Counted from the stretch's first letter, positions 16,636-26,811 are shown. The stretch: 64,000 nt of DNA from Antrihabitans stalagmiti (GCF_016482825.1 NZ_JAEMNV010000004.1:62001-126000); one strand, 5' to 3'. Notes: generated from the letters alone by a model not told the origin. Numbers and translations: made by a program.

Positions 16636-16706
16636 GGCGCTCCGCGCCTCGTGAGTCCTTTCGGAGGTCGGGCGCGCCGAAAAGACGCACGAGCGGCGGA
16701 GCCGCC
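16636..16706. repeat. Intergenic palindromic repeat, copy 3 of 5
   Basis: A 71-bp copy between the membrane protein gene (stop ends at 16706) and the DUF885 start at 16624. Left arm CTCGTGAGTCCTTTCGG faces right arm CCGAAAAGACGCACGAG with two mismatches, and the flanks GGCGCTCCGCGCC / GCGGCGGAGCCGCC are kept. It sits 11 bp upstream of a start codon in the middle of a same-strand run. Confidence 0.9.
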
Positions 16707-17359
16707 TAGCTCGGATCCGAGCCGCGAATTGCGCTGGCCCAGATGGCAACTGCCGCGCCGACGCAGGTTGCGCCCACGAAGGCCGGTATCCCGCCACCGA
16801 CGAGGTAAACCCAGAACAAGCCTACGAACGGACCGACGACAGCGGACTGGGCGTCGAGGAGCAGCCGTCGAAGTGGGCGGGCGGCAACCGCTCCGCGCTC
16901 AGCTGCGTCGGCGTCCGGCGCGAGTGGATTGTCGATCAGGCGACCCGGCGGCTCGGCCGAAAGCGCGCGGCCGCTCACCATAAAGACGTGTCCGTTCCAG
17001 CCGATCGTCGTGGTGCTGACCTCGGCTGTCACCGGCGACGGCAAAGTCACTAGTGCGGGATCGAAAAAGACCGGCAGCCAGGTCTTTCCGTCGATTTCCA
17101 GCCACGAGCGCGAGGTCAGGCGATGCTGCTGGCGGACCCGCCGTACCGATGCCGCAGTTCCAAGGGGCACCCGCCGAGCCGATCGATACCAGACTCGCAA
17201 CGTCCAGCCCGCAACCCCGACCACGACGATGGCGAGCGCGCTCACCTGATCGAGGGCGTTGTCGGCAGGCAGCGCGGCGATACAAGCTATCGCAAACGCG
17301 ATACAGACATCGATGGTCAGAGCCGAGATCACTAATGGATACCGCAGTGCGGCAGGCAC
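16706..17359 (-). CDS. Membrane protein of unknown function
   Basis: A 217-residue protein with two hydrophobic segments at the N-terminus (LVISALTIDVCIAFAIACIA, then VSALAIVVVGVAGWTLRVWY) and two near the C-terminus (VVGPFVGLFWVYLVGGGIPA, then FVGATCVGAAVAIWAS). A soluble region of about 100 residues in between carries WLEIDGKTWLPVFFDPALVT. I do not recognise the family. The GTG at 17359 is chosen because it lies 8 bp after the stop of the substrate-binding gene and starts the first helix; the frame is open further upstream inside that gene. It is probably co-transcribed with the peptide-transport genes. Confidence 0.6.
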   Translation of the reverse strand: MPAALRYPLVISALTIDVCIAFAIACIAALPADNALDQVSALAIVVVGVAGWTLRVWYRSARRVPLGTAASVRRVRQQHRLTSRSWLEIDGKTWLPVFFDPALVTLPSPVTAEVSTTTIGWNGHVFMVSGRALSAEPPGRLIDNPLAPDADAAERGAVAARPLRRLLLDAQSAVVGPFVGLFWVYLVGGGIPAFVGATCVGAAVAIWASAIRGSDPS

Positions 17360-17367
17360 ATGGATCT

Positions 17368-19029
17368 TTATTTGACGAATCCGATCTTCGTGTAGTCGAT
17401 CGACGCGAGTCCGAAGGCACCGTAGTTCGCGAGCGTGTCGCGGACGGCGACGTTGCCCGACGACTGGTAGAACGGCATCGAGAAACCCTCTGCAAAGACG
17501 AGTTTGTCGATCTCGTTCGCCATCTCCATCGCCTTCTGCGGATCGAGTTCGGAGATCGTCTTGTCGATCAGATCGTTGATCTCCTTGGACCCGATGCGTC
17601 CCTTGTTTCCCTTCATATCGTTCGGGTCGAAATAGTAGATCTGCTGTAGTGCACCCAGCGGAAGCGCACTGGCTGACCAAGAGAACTGTGCGACGTCGAA
17701 GTTGCCAGGATCGATGACGTCGGTGAACAGCCCCTGTGCTGGCTGCGGGTCGATGATCAGCTTGACGCCGATCGCGGCGAGATTCTGCTGCATGATCTGA
17801 GCGATCTGCACCCACGTGTCCTGCTGCAGCATCACGTCGCGGATCTCGAGCTTCTTGCCGTCCTTCTCACGAACATCGCCGACGAGTTTCCAGCCGAGGT
17901 CGTCGAGCTGTTTCGCGGCTTCGGTCGGGTCGTAGGCGATGATTCCGGCGTTGTCCTGGTAGCCGACCTGGCCGTTCATAAAAATGTGATTGTTGAGCGG
18001 CTTCGGCTCTTCGACGATCCCAGTCTGAAGTGCTGTTGCGATGCCCTGGCGGTCGATGCCCTTCATCAGCGCGACACGGAGTTTCGGATCAGCGACGATC
18101 GAGCCCGGCGCACCGTTGAACGTCAGATGTGAGTAGCGCAGCGCCGGAGATCGTCGCACCGCGATACCAGGTGCGTTGCGAACCGTTTTGATGTCGTCAC
18201 GGGACAGGGTGTCGACGACGTCGAGTTCGTTGTTCTGCAACGCCTGGACCCATGCTGAAATGTCCAAAGCGCTGTAGGTGATGGTGTCGAGCTTCGGCTT
18301 GTCGCCCCACCAGTTCGGATTGCGGCCGAGCACAACTCGCTTCTGTCCGACGTCGAGCGACTGAATCTGGAACGGTCCGGCCGTGATCGGCAGATTGTCG
18401 CGAACGCTGTTGTTGAAACTGTCCGGCGTCGCCATCACTTCTTTGGGGTAGAGGATGCCGTACTGGCCTTTCCACTCCGCGTAGTGCTGGTTAAACGTGA
18501 CGATGGCCTGCCGATCGTCGACGCCACGTTCGACCTTCTCGACTCGATCGAAACCGACGCTCGCGGTGATGAGGAACCCCGGGTCACGACCACTCAATGC
18601 GTTGAACTGTGCCGCTAAGTCGGTCCAGTCGATCGGACGACCATTGGTCCAGGTCGCCTTCGGGTTGATCGTGTACGTGACCTGCTGCGGTTCGGTGCTG
18701 GTGAGTTCGATGCTCGTGAAGTAGTCCGGATCGACCGTCAGCTCGCCCTTGTCGTCGATCCGGTACGACTGCGGCAGCATCGGAGCGACGACCTCCGAAA
18801 CCTCGCCGTCGGAGTCGATGTTCCACGTGTTGAACGTCGAGGGATAGGCCGTGTTCGCCAGGCGCAGATTGCCGCCGTCGCGAAGTTCGTCCGGACCCTT
18901 CGGATTGATGTCGCTCGACGCGCCGACGGCGTTCGACCCGGCCTGACCGAGGTCGTCGTCGCCGCCACTGCAACCGGATAGAACAAGCCCGAATACGACG
19001 AGCGGAACAGCGACTTTGTACAACCTCAT
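17368..19029 (-). CDS. Peptide ABC transporter substrate-binding lipoprotein
   Basis: A 553-residue family 5 extracellular solute-binding protein. The signal sequence MRLYKVAVPLVVFGLVLSGC ends in a lipobox with Cys20, so it is anchored outside the membrane. The fold is that of DppA/OppA proteins: RLANTAYPSTFNTWNIDSDG at the mature N-terminus, QVTYTINPKATWTNGRPIDW near residue 125, and TAGPFQIQSLDVGQKRVVLG near 210. It should bind oligo- or dipeptides and deliver them to the permeases encoded upstream. A DUF4190 gene separates it from the ATPase gene. Confidence 0.93.
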   Translation of the reverse strand: MRLYKVAVPLVVFGLVLSGCSGGDDDLGQAGSNAVGASSDINPKGPDELRDGGNLRLANTAYPSTFNTWNIDSDGEVSEVVAPMLPQSYRIDDKGELTVDPDYFTSIELTSTEPQQVTYTINPKATWTNGRPIDWTDLAAQFNALSGRDPGFLITASVGFDRVEKVERGVDDRQAIVTFNQHYAEWKGQYGILYPKEVMATPDSFNNSVRDNLPITAGPFQIQSLDVGQKRVVLGRNPNWWGDKPKLDTITYSALDISAWVQALQNNELDVVDTLSRDDIKTVRNAPGIAVRRSPALRYSHLTFNGAPGSIVADPKLRVALMKGIDRQGIATALQTGIVEEPKPLNNHIFMNGQVGYQDNAGIIAYDPTEAAKQLDDLGWKLVGDVREKDGKKLEIRDVMLQQDTWVQIAQIMQQNLAAIGVKLIIDPQPAQGLFTDVIDPGNFDVAQFSWSASALPLGALQQIYYFDPNDMKGNKGRIGSKEINDLIDKTISELDPQKAMEMANEIDKLVFAEGFSMPFYQSSGNVAVRDTLANYGAFGLASIDYTKIGFVK

Positions 19030-19110
19030 GAACTGCGCCTTTCGACCAGGAGCACCGTGTTGGGAGCACCCTAGTCGAAGGGCTCCGGCGGTGAGCGGTC
19101 GTTGGACGTG

Positions 19111-19593
19111 TCAGTAGGTGTTGGTCGTCGACCTGTCGATACCCCAGATCGTTGCGAGCAGACCGATGTAGAAGACCCAGATGATGATCCAGCCGACGGT
19201 GACGATGTAGCTCAGGATCAGGCCTGCCAAGGCCATACCTTCGCCCTGCTCACCGGTTCGTTTGATCTGGCTCTGTGCGATGTGGCCGAAGATGATCCCG
19301 AGGATCGAGGTGAGCCCGCACAGAGCGATGCCGACGAGACCGGAGACGAGTGACGCGATGGCCATGCCGTTGGTCTTCTGCGCGGGATAGCCGTACGCCG
19401 GTGCTGGTTGTCCGTACATCGGCTGCTGCTGACCGTAAGGCGCGCCGTAGGGCGCGGGGCTTTGGCCGTATTGCGCCGCATAGGGATCCGGCGTCGCGTA
19501 CGGATCGACAGGCTTGTAGGGATCGGTCGGCTGACCATAGGGGTTGTACGGATCGCTCGGCTGACCGTACGGGTCGTAGGGCGGTTGTGACAT
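19111..19593 (-). CDS. DUF4190-type small membrane protein with DPYGQP repeats
   Basis: A 160-residue protein. Residues 1-75 are a Pro/Tyr/Gly-rich tail with tandem DPYGQPSDPYNPYGQ-like units, and the C-terminal 85 residues hold two hydrophobic segments (MAIASLVSGLVGIALCGLTS and AGLILSYIVTVGWIIIWVFY) around the GHIAQSQIKRTGEQGEGMAL loop characteristic of DUF4190. Such proteins are common in actinobacteria and have no proven function. ATG 19593 is chosen because a GGGGGGA ribosome site lies just upstream, and it starts the repeat region cleanly. It is inserted between transporter genes. Confidence 0.8.
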   Translation of the reverse strand: MSQPPYDPYGQPSDPYNPYGQPTDPYKPVDPYATPDPYAAQYGQSPAPYGAPYGQQQPMYGQPAPAYGYPAQKTNGMAIASLVSGLVGIALCGLTSILGIIFGHIAQSQIKRTGEQGEGMALAGLILSYIVTVGWIIIWVFYIGLLATIWGIDRSTTNTY

Positions 19594-19749
19594 GAGGGTC
19601 CCCCCAGGATTGTGGCAACGAGATGGCAAGTATGGCAGTTGGAGGAAAGTCCCGCCGCTCTGGTTTCGGTCGTCATGCAAGCTGGGCTTGAGCGCACATT
19701 ATTCGTTGATATTGACGGAATCCCGCGAGTTCGACCGAATAATGTAGGC

Positions 19750-21651
19750 CTAGGCCCATTCCGCCGATCGTGATGGAAACCCGCTCGCCGGCACGTCCGC
19801 GGGTGGCCGCGGGGTATGCGGCATCGGTATCGCTTCGAGCAGCGCACGTGTGTACGGATGCGTCGGATTGGTGAACACTGTTCGCGCACTGGCCGCTTCG
19901 ACGATCTTGCCGCGGTACATCACCGCGACGTCGTGCGCGAGATTTCGCACGACCGACAGATCGTGCGAGACGAACAGGTACGACATCCCTCTGGTGTCCT
20001 GCAGTTCGCGCAGCAGGTTGAGCACCCCGGCCTGAATCGAAACGTCGAGCGACGAGACCGGTTCGTCGAGAACGAGCAACTCCGGATCCAGCGCCAAAGC
20101 CCTTGCGATGCTGATCCTTTGCTTCTGACCGCCGGAGAAATCACCGGGGTAGCGGTCGGCGTGCTCGGTCCGCAGGCCGACAAGTTGCAACAGTTCCGGA
20201 ACGCGGCTGCGGACCTCCGCTCGGCTTCGCCCCGCCAACCGAAGGGGTTCGGCCAGTACGTCGAAGATCGGCAAGCGCGGGTCGAGTGACGCGGTCGGAT
20301 CCTGGAAGACGATCTGCATCCGCCCTCGGATGTCGCGACGCTGCGCCTTGGTCAGCGTCGCGACGTCGTGCCCGAGTACCTGAATCGAACCTGACTCTGG
20401 GGCAACGAGATTCAGAATCTGCGTCAACGCCGTCGACTTGCCGGACCCGGATTCGCCGACCAACGCCAGCGTGCGACCCGCTTCGAGCGTGAAGCTGATG
20501 CCATCGACAGCCCGGATCTCACCCCGCTTGCGGCGGAAGACGATGCCACTGCTGATGGGATAGGTCTTGACCAGGTCGGTCACTTGGAGAACGACGGGGG
20601 TCTTCGGGGCGACGTCGTTCTCAGGCGGGTCCGGGTGTTGCTGCTGCTTCAGATATGCGGCGAACAGCTCGTTGTGGTTGGTCTCTGCAGTTCGAATACA
20701 TGCCGCAAGATGGGTCGGCGCGATCGGCTCGAGATCTGGTTCGGCTGCGCGGCAGTCGTCGAGTGCAAGCGGGCACCGCGGCGCGAAGGAGCATCCGGGC
20801 GGCAGCGCGTGCATCGCGGGTGGGGCGCCGAGGATAGGGATGAGCGGAGCCCGCAGCGGACCGTCCATCCGCGGTATCGAACCGAGCAGACCGACCGTGT
20901 ACGGCATTCGAGGTGCTGCGAAAAGTTCGTCGACGGGCGCTGTTTCGACGACCCGACCGGCGTACATGACGACGACGCGGTCGGCCAACGTCGCAGCGAT
21001 ACCCATGTCGTGGGTGATCATCACGACACCGGCGCCGGTGATGTCGCGCGCTTTGCGGAGCAGGTTCAGGATCTGCGCTTGGACGGTGACGTCGAGCGCG
21101 GTAGTCGGTTCGTCGCAGATGATCAGAGCCGGGTCGTTCGCGATCGCGATGGCGATGACCACGCGTTGACGCATGCCACCCGAGAATTCGTGCGGGAAAG
21201 CCTTGGCACGGTCGCGGGCATCAGGGATGCCGACGAGTTCGAGCAACTCGATGGCGCGTTCCCGCGCGGCGGCCTTACCTTCGACGTTGCCGTGAGCGAG
21301 CAGCGCCTCCGCGATCTGATCGCCGACCCGATGGACCGGCGTCAACGCCGACAGCGGATCTTGAAAGACCATGCTGATCGACGATCCACGCAGCTTGGAC
21401 AGTTCTTTGTCGCCGAGTCCGAGCAGTTCGCGTCCACGCAGCTTGATCGAACCGGTCACGCGCGCATGCTCGGGCAGCAGACCCATCACCGCGAGCGATG
21501 CGACCGACTTGCCGGACCCGGACTCGCCGACGATCGCGACGACCTCGCCGTCCCCGACCGTGTAATCGATCCCGCGAACAGCGTCGATGCGGCCCTCTTC
21601 GCTCGGGAAGCTCACTCGGAGGTCGGTGATCTCGAGCAGCGGCGCGCTCAC
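19750..21651 (-). CDS. Dipeptide ABC transporter, fused double ATPase (DppD-DppF type)
   Basis: A 633-residue protein with two complete ABC ATPase domains. Domain 1 (about 1-260) has Walker A GESGSGKS, signature FSGGMRQR and Walker [14 protein letters not shown]. An oligopeptide-transporter C-terminal block with [17 protein letters not shown] follows at about 280-320. Domain 2 (about 350-610) has Walker A GESGSGKS, signature FSGGQKQR and Walker [13 protein letters not shown]. One chain thus supplies both nucleotide sites for peptide uptake, as in actinobacterial OppD/DppD fusions. Its start overlaps the stop of the permease gene. Confidence 0.95.
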   Translation of the reverse strand: MSAPLLEITDLRVSFPSEEGRIDAVRGIDYTVGDGEVVAIVGESGSGKSVASLAVMGLLPEHARVTGSIKLRGRELLGLGDKELSKLRGSSISMVFQDPLSALTPVHRVGDQIAEALLAHGNVEGKAAARERAIELLELVGIPDARDRAKAFPHEFSGGMRQRVVIAIAIANDPALIICDEPTTALDVTVQAQILNLLRKARDITGAGVVMITHDMGIAATLADRVVVMYAGRVVETAPVDELFAAPRMPYTVGLLGSIPRMDGPLRAPLIPILGAPPAMHALPPGCSFAPRCPLALDDCRAAEPDLEPIAPTHLAACIRTAETNHNELFAAYLKQQQHPDPPENDVAPKTPVVLQVTDLVKTYPISSGIVFRRKRGEIRAVDGISFTLEAGRTLALVGESGSGKSTALTQILNLVAPESGSIQVLGHDVATLTKAQRRDIRGRMQIVFQDPTASLDPRLPIFDVLAEPLRLAGRSRAEVRSRVPELLQLVGLRTEHADRYPGDFSGGQKQRISIARALALDPELLVLDEPVSSLDVSIQAGVLNLLRELQDTRGMSYLFVSHDLSVVRNLAHDVAVMYRGKIVEAASARTVFTNPTHPYTRALLEAIPMPHTPRPPADVPASGFPSRSAEWA

Positions 21652-22568
21652 GACTTACCCTTCCGCTTCTTGCGGGCGCCTTTGGCATTCGGGTCGAAGG
21701 CGTCGCGGAGTCCGTCGCCGACGAGGTTCGCCGACAGCACGGTCAGCACGAGCAGACCACCGGCGAACATAAACAACCACGGATACGTCGACGCCGACGC
21801 GGTACCCATATCGATCAGCGAGCCGAGCGAGACGTCGGGACGCTGGACGCCGAAACCGAGATAGCTCAGACCTGTTTCCGCGAGAACCGCACTGCCGACG
21901 GCGAGTGTCGCATCGATGATCAGGATGGACGCGATGTTCGGAATGATATGGCTGACAACGATTTTGTGTGTCGGGGCGCCCATGTAGCGGGCGGCTTGGA
22001 CGAATTCGCGGTCGCGCAGGCTCAGTGTCATACCGCGCACGATGCGTGCGGTGATCATCCAGCCGAACACCGACAGCAACACGATCAGCAGGAGCACCGA
22101 CTGGCTCGACTTCACGCGCGGGGTGAAGATCGCGATGATGATCAAGCTCGGGACGACCAGCAGCAGATCGACGACCCACATCAGCGCGCGGTCGGTCCAG
22201 CCGCCGAGATAGCCGGCGAAGGCACCGACGAGCGCGGCGATCGTGGTCGAGAAGAACGCGACGCAGAATGCGATGATCAGCGACTTCTGCAGTCCGCGCA
22301 GGGTCTGAGCGAGAACGTCCTGCCCGATCTGCGTCGTCCCGAAAGGGTGCTCCAGGCTCGGCGGTTGCAGCAGCGCCGTGTAGTCGAGTTCCTGGTAGTC
22401 GTATTGCAGAAAAGGTGGCAGCGCGAAGGCAGCGACGAACAGCAAAAGCAGGATCGTCGCGCCTGCGACTGCGGGTTTGTTGCGCAGGAAGCGGCGGAAG
22501 ATCAACGACCGCCGACCCGACGACAAGCCGATCGTCTCAACCTTGGTGGCCAACTCGATTCCGGTCAT
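21648..22568 (-). CDS. Dipeptide ABC transporter permease (DppC type)
   Basis: A 306-residue permease with about six membrane segments. The N-terminus [20 protein letters not shown] is typical of DppC/OppC, and the EAA loop [20 protein letters not shown] near residue 205 contacts the ATPase. ATG 22568 overlaps the upstream permease stop (ATGA), and its own stop overlaps the ATPase start, so translation is coupled. It forms the membrane channel together with the DppB-type gene. Confidence 0.94.
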   Translation of the reverse strand: MTGIELATKVETIGLSSGRRSLIFRRFLRNKPAVAGATILLLLFVAAFALPPFLQYDYQELDYTALLQPPSLEHPFGTTQIGQDVLAQTLRGLQKSLIIAFCVAFFSTTIAALVGAFAGYLGGWTDRALMWVVDLLLVVPSLIIIAIFTPRVKSSQSVLLLIVLLSVFGWMITARIVRGMTLSLRDREFVQAARYMGAPTHKIVVSHIIPNIASILIIDATLAVGSAVLAETGLSYLGFGVQRPDVSLGSLIDMGTASASTYPWLFMFAGGLLVLTVLSANLVGDGLRDAFDPNAKGARKKRKGKS

Positions 22569-23542
22569 CCGACTCGCACCCTCGGGTCGAGTGCGGCGTA
22601 GACGATGTCGGACAACATGCCCGAAAGCAGCACGATCAGACCGGTGAACGATGTGACAGCGGCGACGATGTTCGTGTCCTGACTGTCGATACCCAGCTTG
22701 ATCCACTCGCCGACGCCGTGCCAGCCGAAGATGTTCTCGATGAACACCGCCCCGGTAACCAGACCGCCGAACCCGTAGGCGAAGAAGGTCGCCATCGGAA
22801 TCAATGCCGTCCGCAGTCCGTGCTTGAACAACGCTTTGCGTCTGGTCAGCCCTTTGGCTCGTGCCGTTCGGATGAAGTCGCTGCCGAGGACATCAAGCAT
22901 GGCGTTGCGCTGGTAGCGGCTGTAGGCGGCGATACCGCCGAGGGAAAGGGCGATGGTCGGTAGGACGAGATGTTGAGCGCGGTCGACGAGTTCGGCCCGC
23001 ATCCCCTCGACGGCAGTGGCTGAGGTCTGGCCGGTGAATTCGAAGATCTGCTCACCCGTTGCCGCGTTGACTTCGATCGCGCCGAACTTCAGCAGCGTGG
23101 CGAGCAGGAAGACAGGTGTGCTGAGCAGCAACAACGAGACCGCTGTTGTGAAGTAGTCACTGAATTTGTATTGCCTGATCGCACCGGCGGCACCGACCAC
23201 AACACCGACGACCGCACCGATGATCGAGCCGAGAATCAGCAACTGCAGGCTGATGCCGATTCGCCTGCCCAGCTCGTCACTGACCGGTTGACCGCCGAGG
23301 GTCTTGCCGAAGTCGCCCGTCACCGCGTCGCCGAGCCATTCGACGTAACGCTGCGGGATTGGATCGTTGAGTCGAAGTTCGTCGGCCTTCGCGTCGATCA
23401 CCGATTGCGGCGGCCGCGGGTTGGCCTCTTCGAAACGATCGAGCGGGCGGAACGTCAGCGATGCCAGGCTGAACGTCAGAAACGACGCCAACAGCAGCAG
23501 CACCGCGTAGTTGAGTGCCCGCCTCGCCAGGAAGCCGCCCAT
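22565..23542 (-). CDS. Dipeptide ABC transporter permease (DppB type)
   Basis: A 325-residue permease beginning MGGFLARRALNYAVLLLLAS, the usual DppB/OppB N-terminus. It has about six membrane segments and the EAA motif RTARAKGLTRRKALFKHGLR near residue 235. A periplasm-facing loop after the first helix carries the family pattern NDPIPQRYVEWLGDAVTGDF. The ATG at 23542 is preferred over GTG 23548 because AAAGG lies five bases upstream of it. It is first in the transport operon and is divergent from the HAD gene, with a promoter expected in the 101-bp gap. Confidence 0.93.
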   Translation of the reverse strand: MGGFLARRALNYAVLLLLASFLTFSLASLTFRPLDRFEEANPRPPQSVIDAKADELRLNDPIPQRYVEWLGDAVTGDFGKTLGGQPVSDELGRRIGISLQLLILGSIIGAVVGVVVGAAGAIRQYKFSDYFTTAVSLLLLSTPVFLLATLLKFGAIEVNAATGEQIFEFTGQTSATAVEGMRAELVDRAQHLVLPTIALSLGGIAAYSRYQRNAMLDVLGSDFIRTARAKGLTRRKALFKHGLRTALIPMATFFAYGFGGLVTGAVFIENIFGWHGVGEWIKLGIDSQDTNIVAAVTSFTGLIVLLSGMLSDIVYAALDPRVRVG

Positions 23543-23643
23543 CTTCACCTTTCACCGAACGACCCCGAGAGCGAATGCTACGACACGGTCCCGATGCATC
23601 CCCTGCCACCACGGCGAGTCGGCACTCAGGCAGTATTGATCCG

Positions 23644-24468
23644 ATGCAGCCCGATCCGAAACCGCGTCTCGTCGCGAGCGATGTCGACGGCACGCTGATG
23701 GACAACGACGAGTCGATCAGCGCGCGAACCAAGGCTGTCGTAGCAGCGGTCGTCGCAGATGGTGTTCCGTTCGTCCTCGCGACCGGACGTCCGCCGCGCT
23801 GGATCTCACCGGTCGTCGACGGTCTCGGCTACGCACCGCTCGCTGTGTGTGGCAACGGCGCGGTGCTCTACGACGCCAACACCGACCGCATTCTGAGCGC
23901 ACGGGTGCTCGATGTGGAAACGCTGGATTGGGTTGCCGCACTTGCCCTGACGGTGCTACCTGGCGCTGGGCTGGCCGCCGAGCGGGTCGGCAAGTCCGCG
24001 CACGACGCGACGACGCCGCAGTTCGTCAGCTCGCCCGGCTACGAACATGCCTGGCTCAATCCGGACAACACCGAAACGTCGTCGGCGGACGTATTGAGTT
24101 CGCCTGCAATCAAACTCCTGATCCGGCTGCCGTCCGCAACGAGCGAGTCGATGCGCGCTGCGCTTGCTCCGTTGGTCGGCGATCGCGCCGACATCACCTA
24201 CTCCACCAACAACGGCCTGATCGAGGTCTCTGCCCACGGCGTCACGAAGGCCTCCGGGTTGGAGCTTGTTGCCGAGCATTTCCGCCTCGACGCCTCGCAC
24301 ATGATCGCTTTCGGTGACATGCCCAACGATGTGCCGATGCTGACGATGGTCGGCCATGGCGTAGCGATGAAGAATGCGCACCCCGATGCCCTCGCCGCCG
24401 CCAACGAAGTGACGGCCAGCAACCACGACGACGGGGTTGCACAGGTACTCGAGCGCTGGTGGGGCTGA
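23644..24468 (+). CDS. HAD-superfamily Cof-type phosphatase
   Basis: A 274-residue Cof/YbiV-type HAD hydrolase. The nucleophile motif is ASDVDGTLMDND (Asp about 12), motif II is VLATGRPP, and the metal-binding motif IV is IAFGDMPNDVPML near residue 223. A C2 cap lies between. The protein dephosphorylates small sugar or coenzyme phosphates; the substrate is unknown. ATG 23644 is the start; the frame is open further upstream but within the divergent dpp promoter region. M. tuberculosis has a Cof-type gene (Rv3813c) beside the acyltransferases, consistent with synteny. Confidence 0.9.
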   Translation: MQPDPKPRLVASDVDGTLMDNDESISARTKAVVAAVVADGVPFVLATGRPPRWISPVVDGLGYAPLAVCGNGAVLYDANTDRILSARVLDVETLDWVAALALTVLPGAGLAAERVGKSAHDATTPQFVSSPGYEHAWLNPDNTETSSADVLSSPAIKLLIRLPSATSESMRAALAPLVGDRADITYSTNNGLIEVSAHGVTKASGLELVAEHFRLDASHMIAFGDMPNDVPMLTMVGHGVAMKNAHPDALAAANEVTASNHDDGVAQVLERWWG

Positions 24469-24481
24469 GCTAGACGCCGAT

Positions 24482-24530
24482 GAATCTTGTGTGCTTCCAC
24501 TCGGATTCCGGGAGTAAAGCCACAGGATTT
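24482..24530. repeat. Convergent-junction repeat, copy A1
   Basis: The 33 bases at 24482-24514 are identical to 27889-27921. Outer arms AATCTTGTG (24483-24491) and CACAGGATT (24521-24529) pair over 9 bp with one T-G wobble, and ACTC/GAGT form an inner stem. It lies between the stop of the HAD gene and the stop of the desaturase gene, so a bidirectional terminator role is plausible. Confidence 0.8.
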
Positions 24531-24540
24531 GGACGTTGGG

Positions 24541-26757
24541 TCAGAGGTCGAGTTCGATATCCGAGCACGGCAAGCTGTTGCAGACCGTGATTCGTGCCAA
24601 CTGGTCACCGTCAGCTTCGAATTGCGTTGTGCCGCTGAGCTTTGGTGTCACGCAAGCGCGACAGAGCCCGCGCTCGCATCCGGTCGGTACTCGAATTCCG
24701 GCGCTCGCAGCTGCTTCCAATAGAGTTGTGGCGCTGCCGATTTCGACCGAACTCCGACTACGTCGGAAGTGCACAGTGTAGCGACGGCCATCGTCTACGG
24801 GGCGTTCCAGTACAGGTGCGGTGAACGACTCAGTGTGGAAACGCTCGTCGGGCAGGCCTAGACCGCTCAATGCGGACTGTGCGAGTTCGATCATGGCAGG
24901 CGGCGCGCACACGAAGGTCTCGCGCTCGGCAACGTCGCCGACATGACGCTTGATCATAAGCTCGGAGAGCCGATCGTGAATGATGTGGCTGCGACGAGAC
25001 GGTCGGTCGGTGAAGAACAACACCCTGATGCCTGACCGATGCGCGAGATCTCGCAGCTCGCGATCGAAGATGATCGACCGATCGTCGCGGTTGAAGTAGA
25101 GCAGCACCGCGTCCGAACCCGCCGACTCACGAGCGATCCGGCGTAGCTGGGCAATGATCGGTGTGATGCCGACGCCACCGGCGATGAACAACGACTTGCG
25201 AGGTGTGGACCGCATCGCGAGCCCGCCGGACGTCGTCGGTACACCGACGAGAGTCACGTACTTGCCGACCCGCAGCTCGTCGTTGAGTCGGTTCGAGACG
25301 CGGCCGTCGACAACACGCTTGATGCAGATCTCCATCGTGTTCGACGACTCGCTGTCGTGAACCAGGCTGTACTGACGCACTAGTACCTCGCCGCCGATTT
25401 CCATCCGGACCGACACGAACGCACCGGCTTCCCATTGGACATCGTCCCAGCCATGAGGCTTCTGCAGCCGGACCGAACGCGCCTGGCCTTTCGCCACCGA
25501 CTTCGAAGACAGGACCTTCACCGGCACGTTGTAGAACCGCGGCTTGCCCAGGTACGGCGCCTCCGGCAACGTCTTGTAGGCCGCCCCGAACGCGAGCCGG
25601 CGGACCAGTGAAAATGGCTGCGCCAGCAATCGCAACGGCCGGCCGTACTCCCGCTCGCCCAACGGGATCGACAAGCCCGCCAGTGTCTTCACGATGAGCG
25701 GCAGGGTGTCGAGCAGCGGTGTCTCGTGGTACGGAAGACCGTGCCGCGCAGCGATTTCCCTCACAGCCGGAGCGATTTCGCGTTGCTTCGAAGGCGGGAG
25801 GTCCGGGAAGAGGTGATGCTCGATGTGAGTGTCGAGACCGCCGTAGAAGATCCGGAAGTCGGGGCGGTTGTCGAACGGCACCTCTTCGAGCAGGACGCGT
25901 TCGAGGTAGTTGTCCACCTCCGGGCTACGGAGAAAGTTTCGGGTCGCCCGAAACTGGCGTTCGTAGTACTGATCCGGCGTCTCGTCCGGTCCGGGATCTG
26001 CGAAGACTTCCAGCTCACCCGCGTGGTGTTCGATGAGGACGAGGAAGAGCACCGACGAGTACCCGCCGACGCCGCCGAGGTAGTTGGCGACAAGGGCAGG
26101 CAGAAAGTTCGCACCGGTCGTCAAAGGTTCGCGTAGGTACCGCTGCACCGCATCACGCGTTGCGATTTCGGCGGGCGAGCGCAGCGTGTAGCCACTGAGG
26201 AACGGTTTGCCTGCGACGAGCCGTGCCACGTTCGCAAGGAAGAACGGGGCGGCCTGCGGAGCCGCAGCCAACAGTCCGCCGATGATCGCGGCCTGCGCCA
26301 CGTGATGGCCGAACCAATCCTGGCCCGCCATGCCGCGCGCGACGCTGTAGCCGAGGTCGTGATCCTTGCCGATGACGTTGGTGTTCGGGTGGTGCCCTTC
26401 GTGATGCATGACCTTCCAGTGGTCAACGTCGACGTTGAAGTCCCATCGGTACCGGTCCGAGTGGTACTCGCCGCCGTTGGGCAGGTCGTCGTAGCTGCCG
26501 TGGATGATGTTGTGCCCGAGTTCGGAGAACTGCATCACCCTGTACAGCGTTTCGAGCACGGCGGCGCGGACAACGGAACGAGGGCTGCCGTCGTGTAGCA
26601 ACTCGACGCGCCTGGCGTTGATCGCCTGCCCGTATGCGGTGACGTTGCGGATGTGGTCGAGGTCGTCGTCGCCGACCTGGGCTTTGGTCGTGCGATACAA
26701 GTTTTGCAGTTCCTCGGCGAGGCCGGTGTCGGCGCTGACAGCGATGGCGGTCGTCAT
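24541..26757 (-). CDS. Fatty acid desaturase fused to ferredoxin reductase and 2Fe-2S ferredoxin
   Basis: A 738-residue three-part enzyme. Residues about 60-350 are a membrane desaturase with histidine boxes HNIIH (82-86), HHEGHH (118-123) and HIEHH (311-315). Residues about 405-640 are a ferredoxin-reductase module with FAD motif RQYSLV (461-466) and NAD site GGVGITPIIAQL (527-538). The last 60 residues hold a plant-type ferredoxin with CERGLCRAC and a later cysteine in ITVCNSLPC. One chain should therefore carry electrons from NAD(P)H to the di-iron centre that desaturates an acyl chain. ATG 26757 is the start. It is divergent from an AraC regulator. Confidence 0.93.
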   Translation of the reverse strand: MTTAIAVSADTGLAEELQNLYRTTKAQVGDDDLDHIRNVTAYGQAINARRVELLHDGSPRSVVRAAVLETLYRVMQFSELGHNIIHGSYDDLPNGGEYHSDRYRWDFNVDVDHWKVMHHEGHHPNTNVIGKDHDLGYSVARGMAGQDWFGHHVAQAAIIGGLLAAAPQAAPFFLANVARLVAGKPFLSGYTLRSPAEIATRDAVQRYLREPLTTGANFLPALVANYLGGVGGYSSVLFLVLIEHHAGELEVFADPGPDETPDQYYERQFRATRNFLRSPEVDNYLERVLLEEVPFDNRPDFRIFYGGLDTHIEHHLFPDLPPSKQREIAPAVREIAARHGLPYHETPLLDTLPLIVKTLAGLSIPLGEREYGRPLRLLAQPFSLVRRLAFGAAYKTLPEAPYLGKPRFYNVPVKVLSSKSVAKGQARSVRLQKPHGWDDVQWEAGAFVSVRMEIGGEVLVRQYSLVHDSESSNTMEICIKRVVDGRVSNRLNDELRVGKYVTLVGVPTTSGGLAMRSTPRKSLFIAGGVGITPIIAQLRRIARESAGSDAVLLYFNRDDRSIIFDRELRDLAHRSGIRVLFFTDRPSRRSHIIHDRLSELMIKRHVGDVAERETFVCAPPAMIELAQSALSGLGLPDERFHTESFTAPVLERPVDDGRRYTVHFRRSRSSVEIGSATTLLEAAASAGIRVPTGCERGLCRACVTPKLSGTTQFEADGDQLARITVCNSLPCSDIELDL

Positions 26758-26784
26758 GTTTTACAGATTAGGCAGATTTGTCCA

Positions 26785-26811
26785 ACAGCTGAATGTTCAC
26801 ACAGGACAGCT
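26785..26811. promoter_or_regulatory. Direct repeat ACAGCT spaced 21 bp, candidate AraC-type site
   Basis: ACAGCT occurs at 26785-26790 and 26806-26811, exactly 21 bp apart and so on the same face of the helix. AraC-family regulators usually bind such direct repeats. The pair lies in the 72-bp gap between the desaturase start (26757) and the AraC start (26830), so it could control both. Confidence 0.5.
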
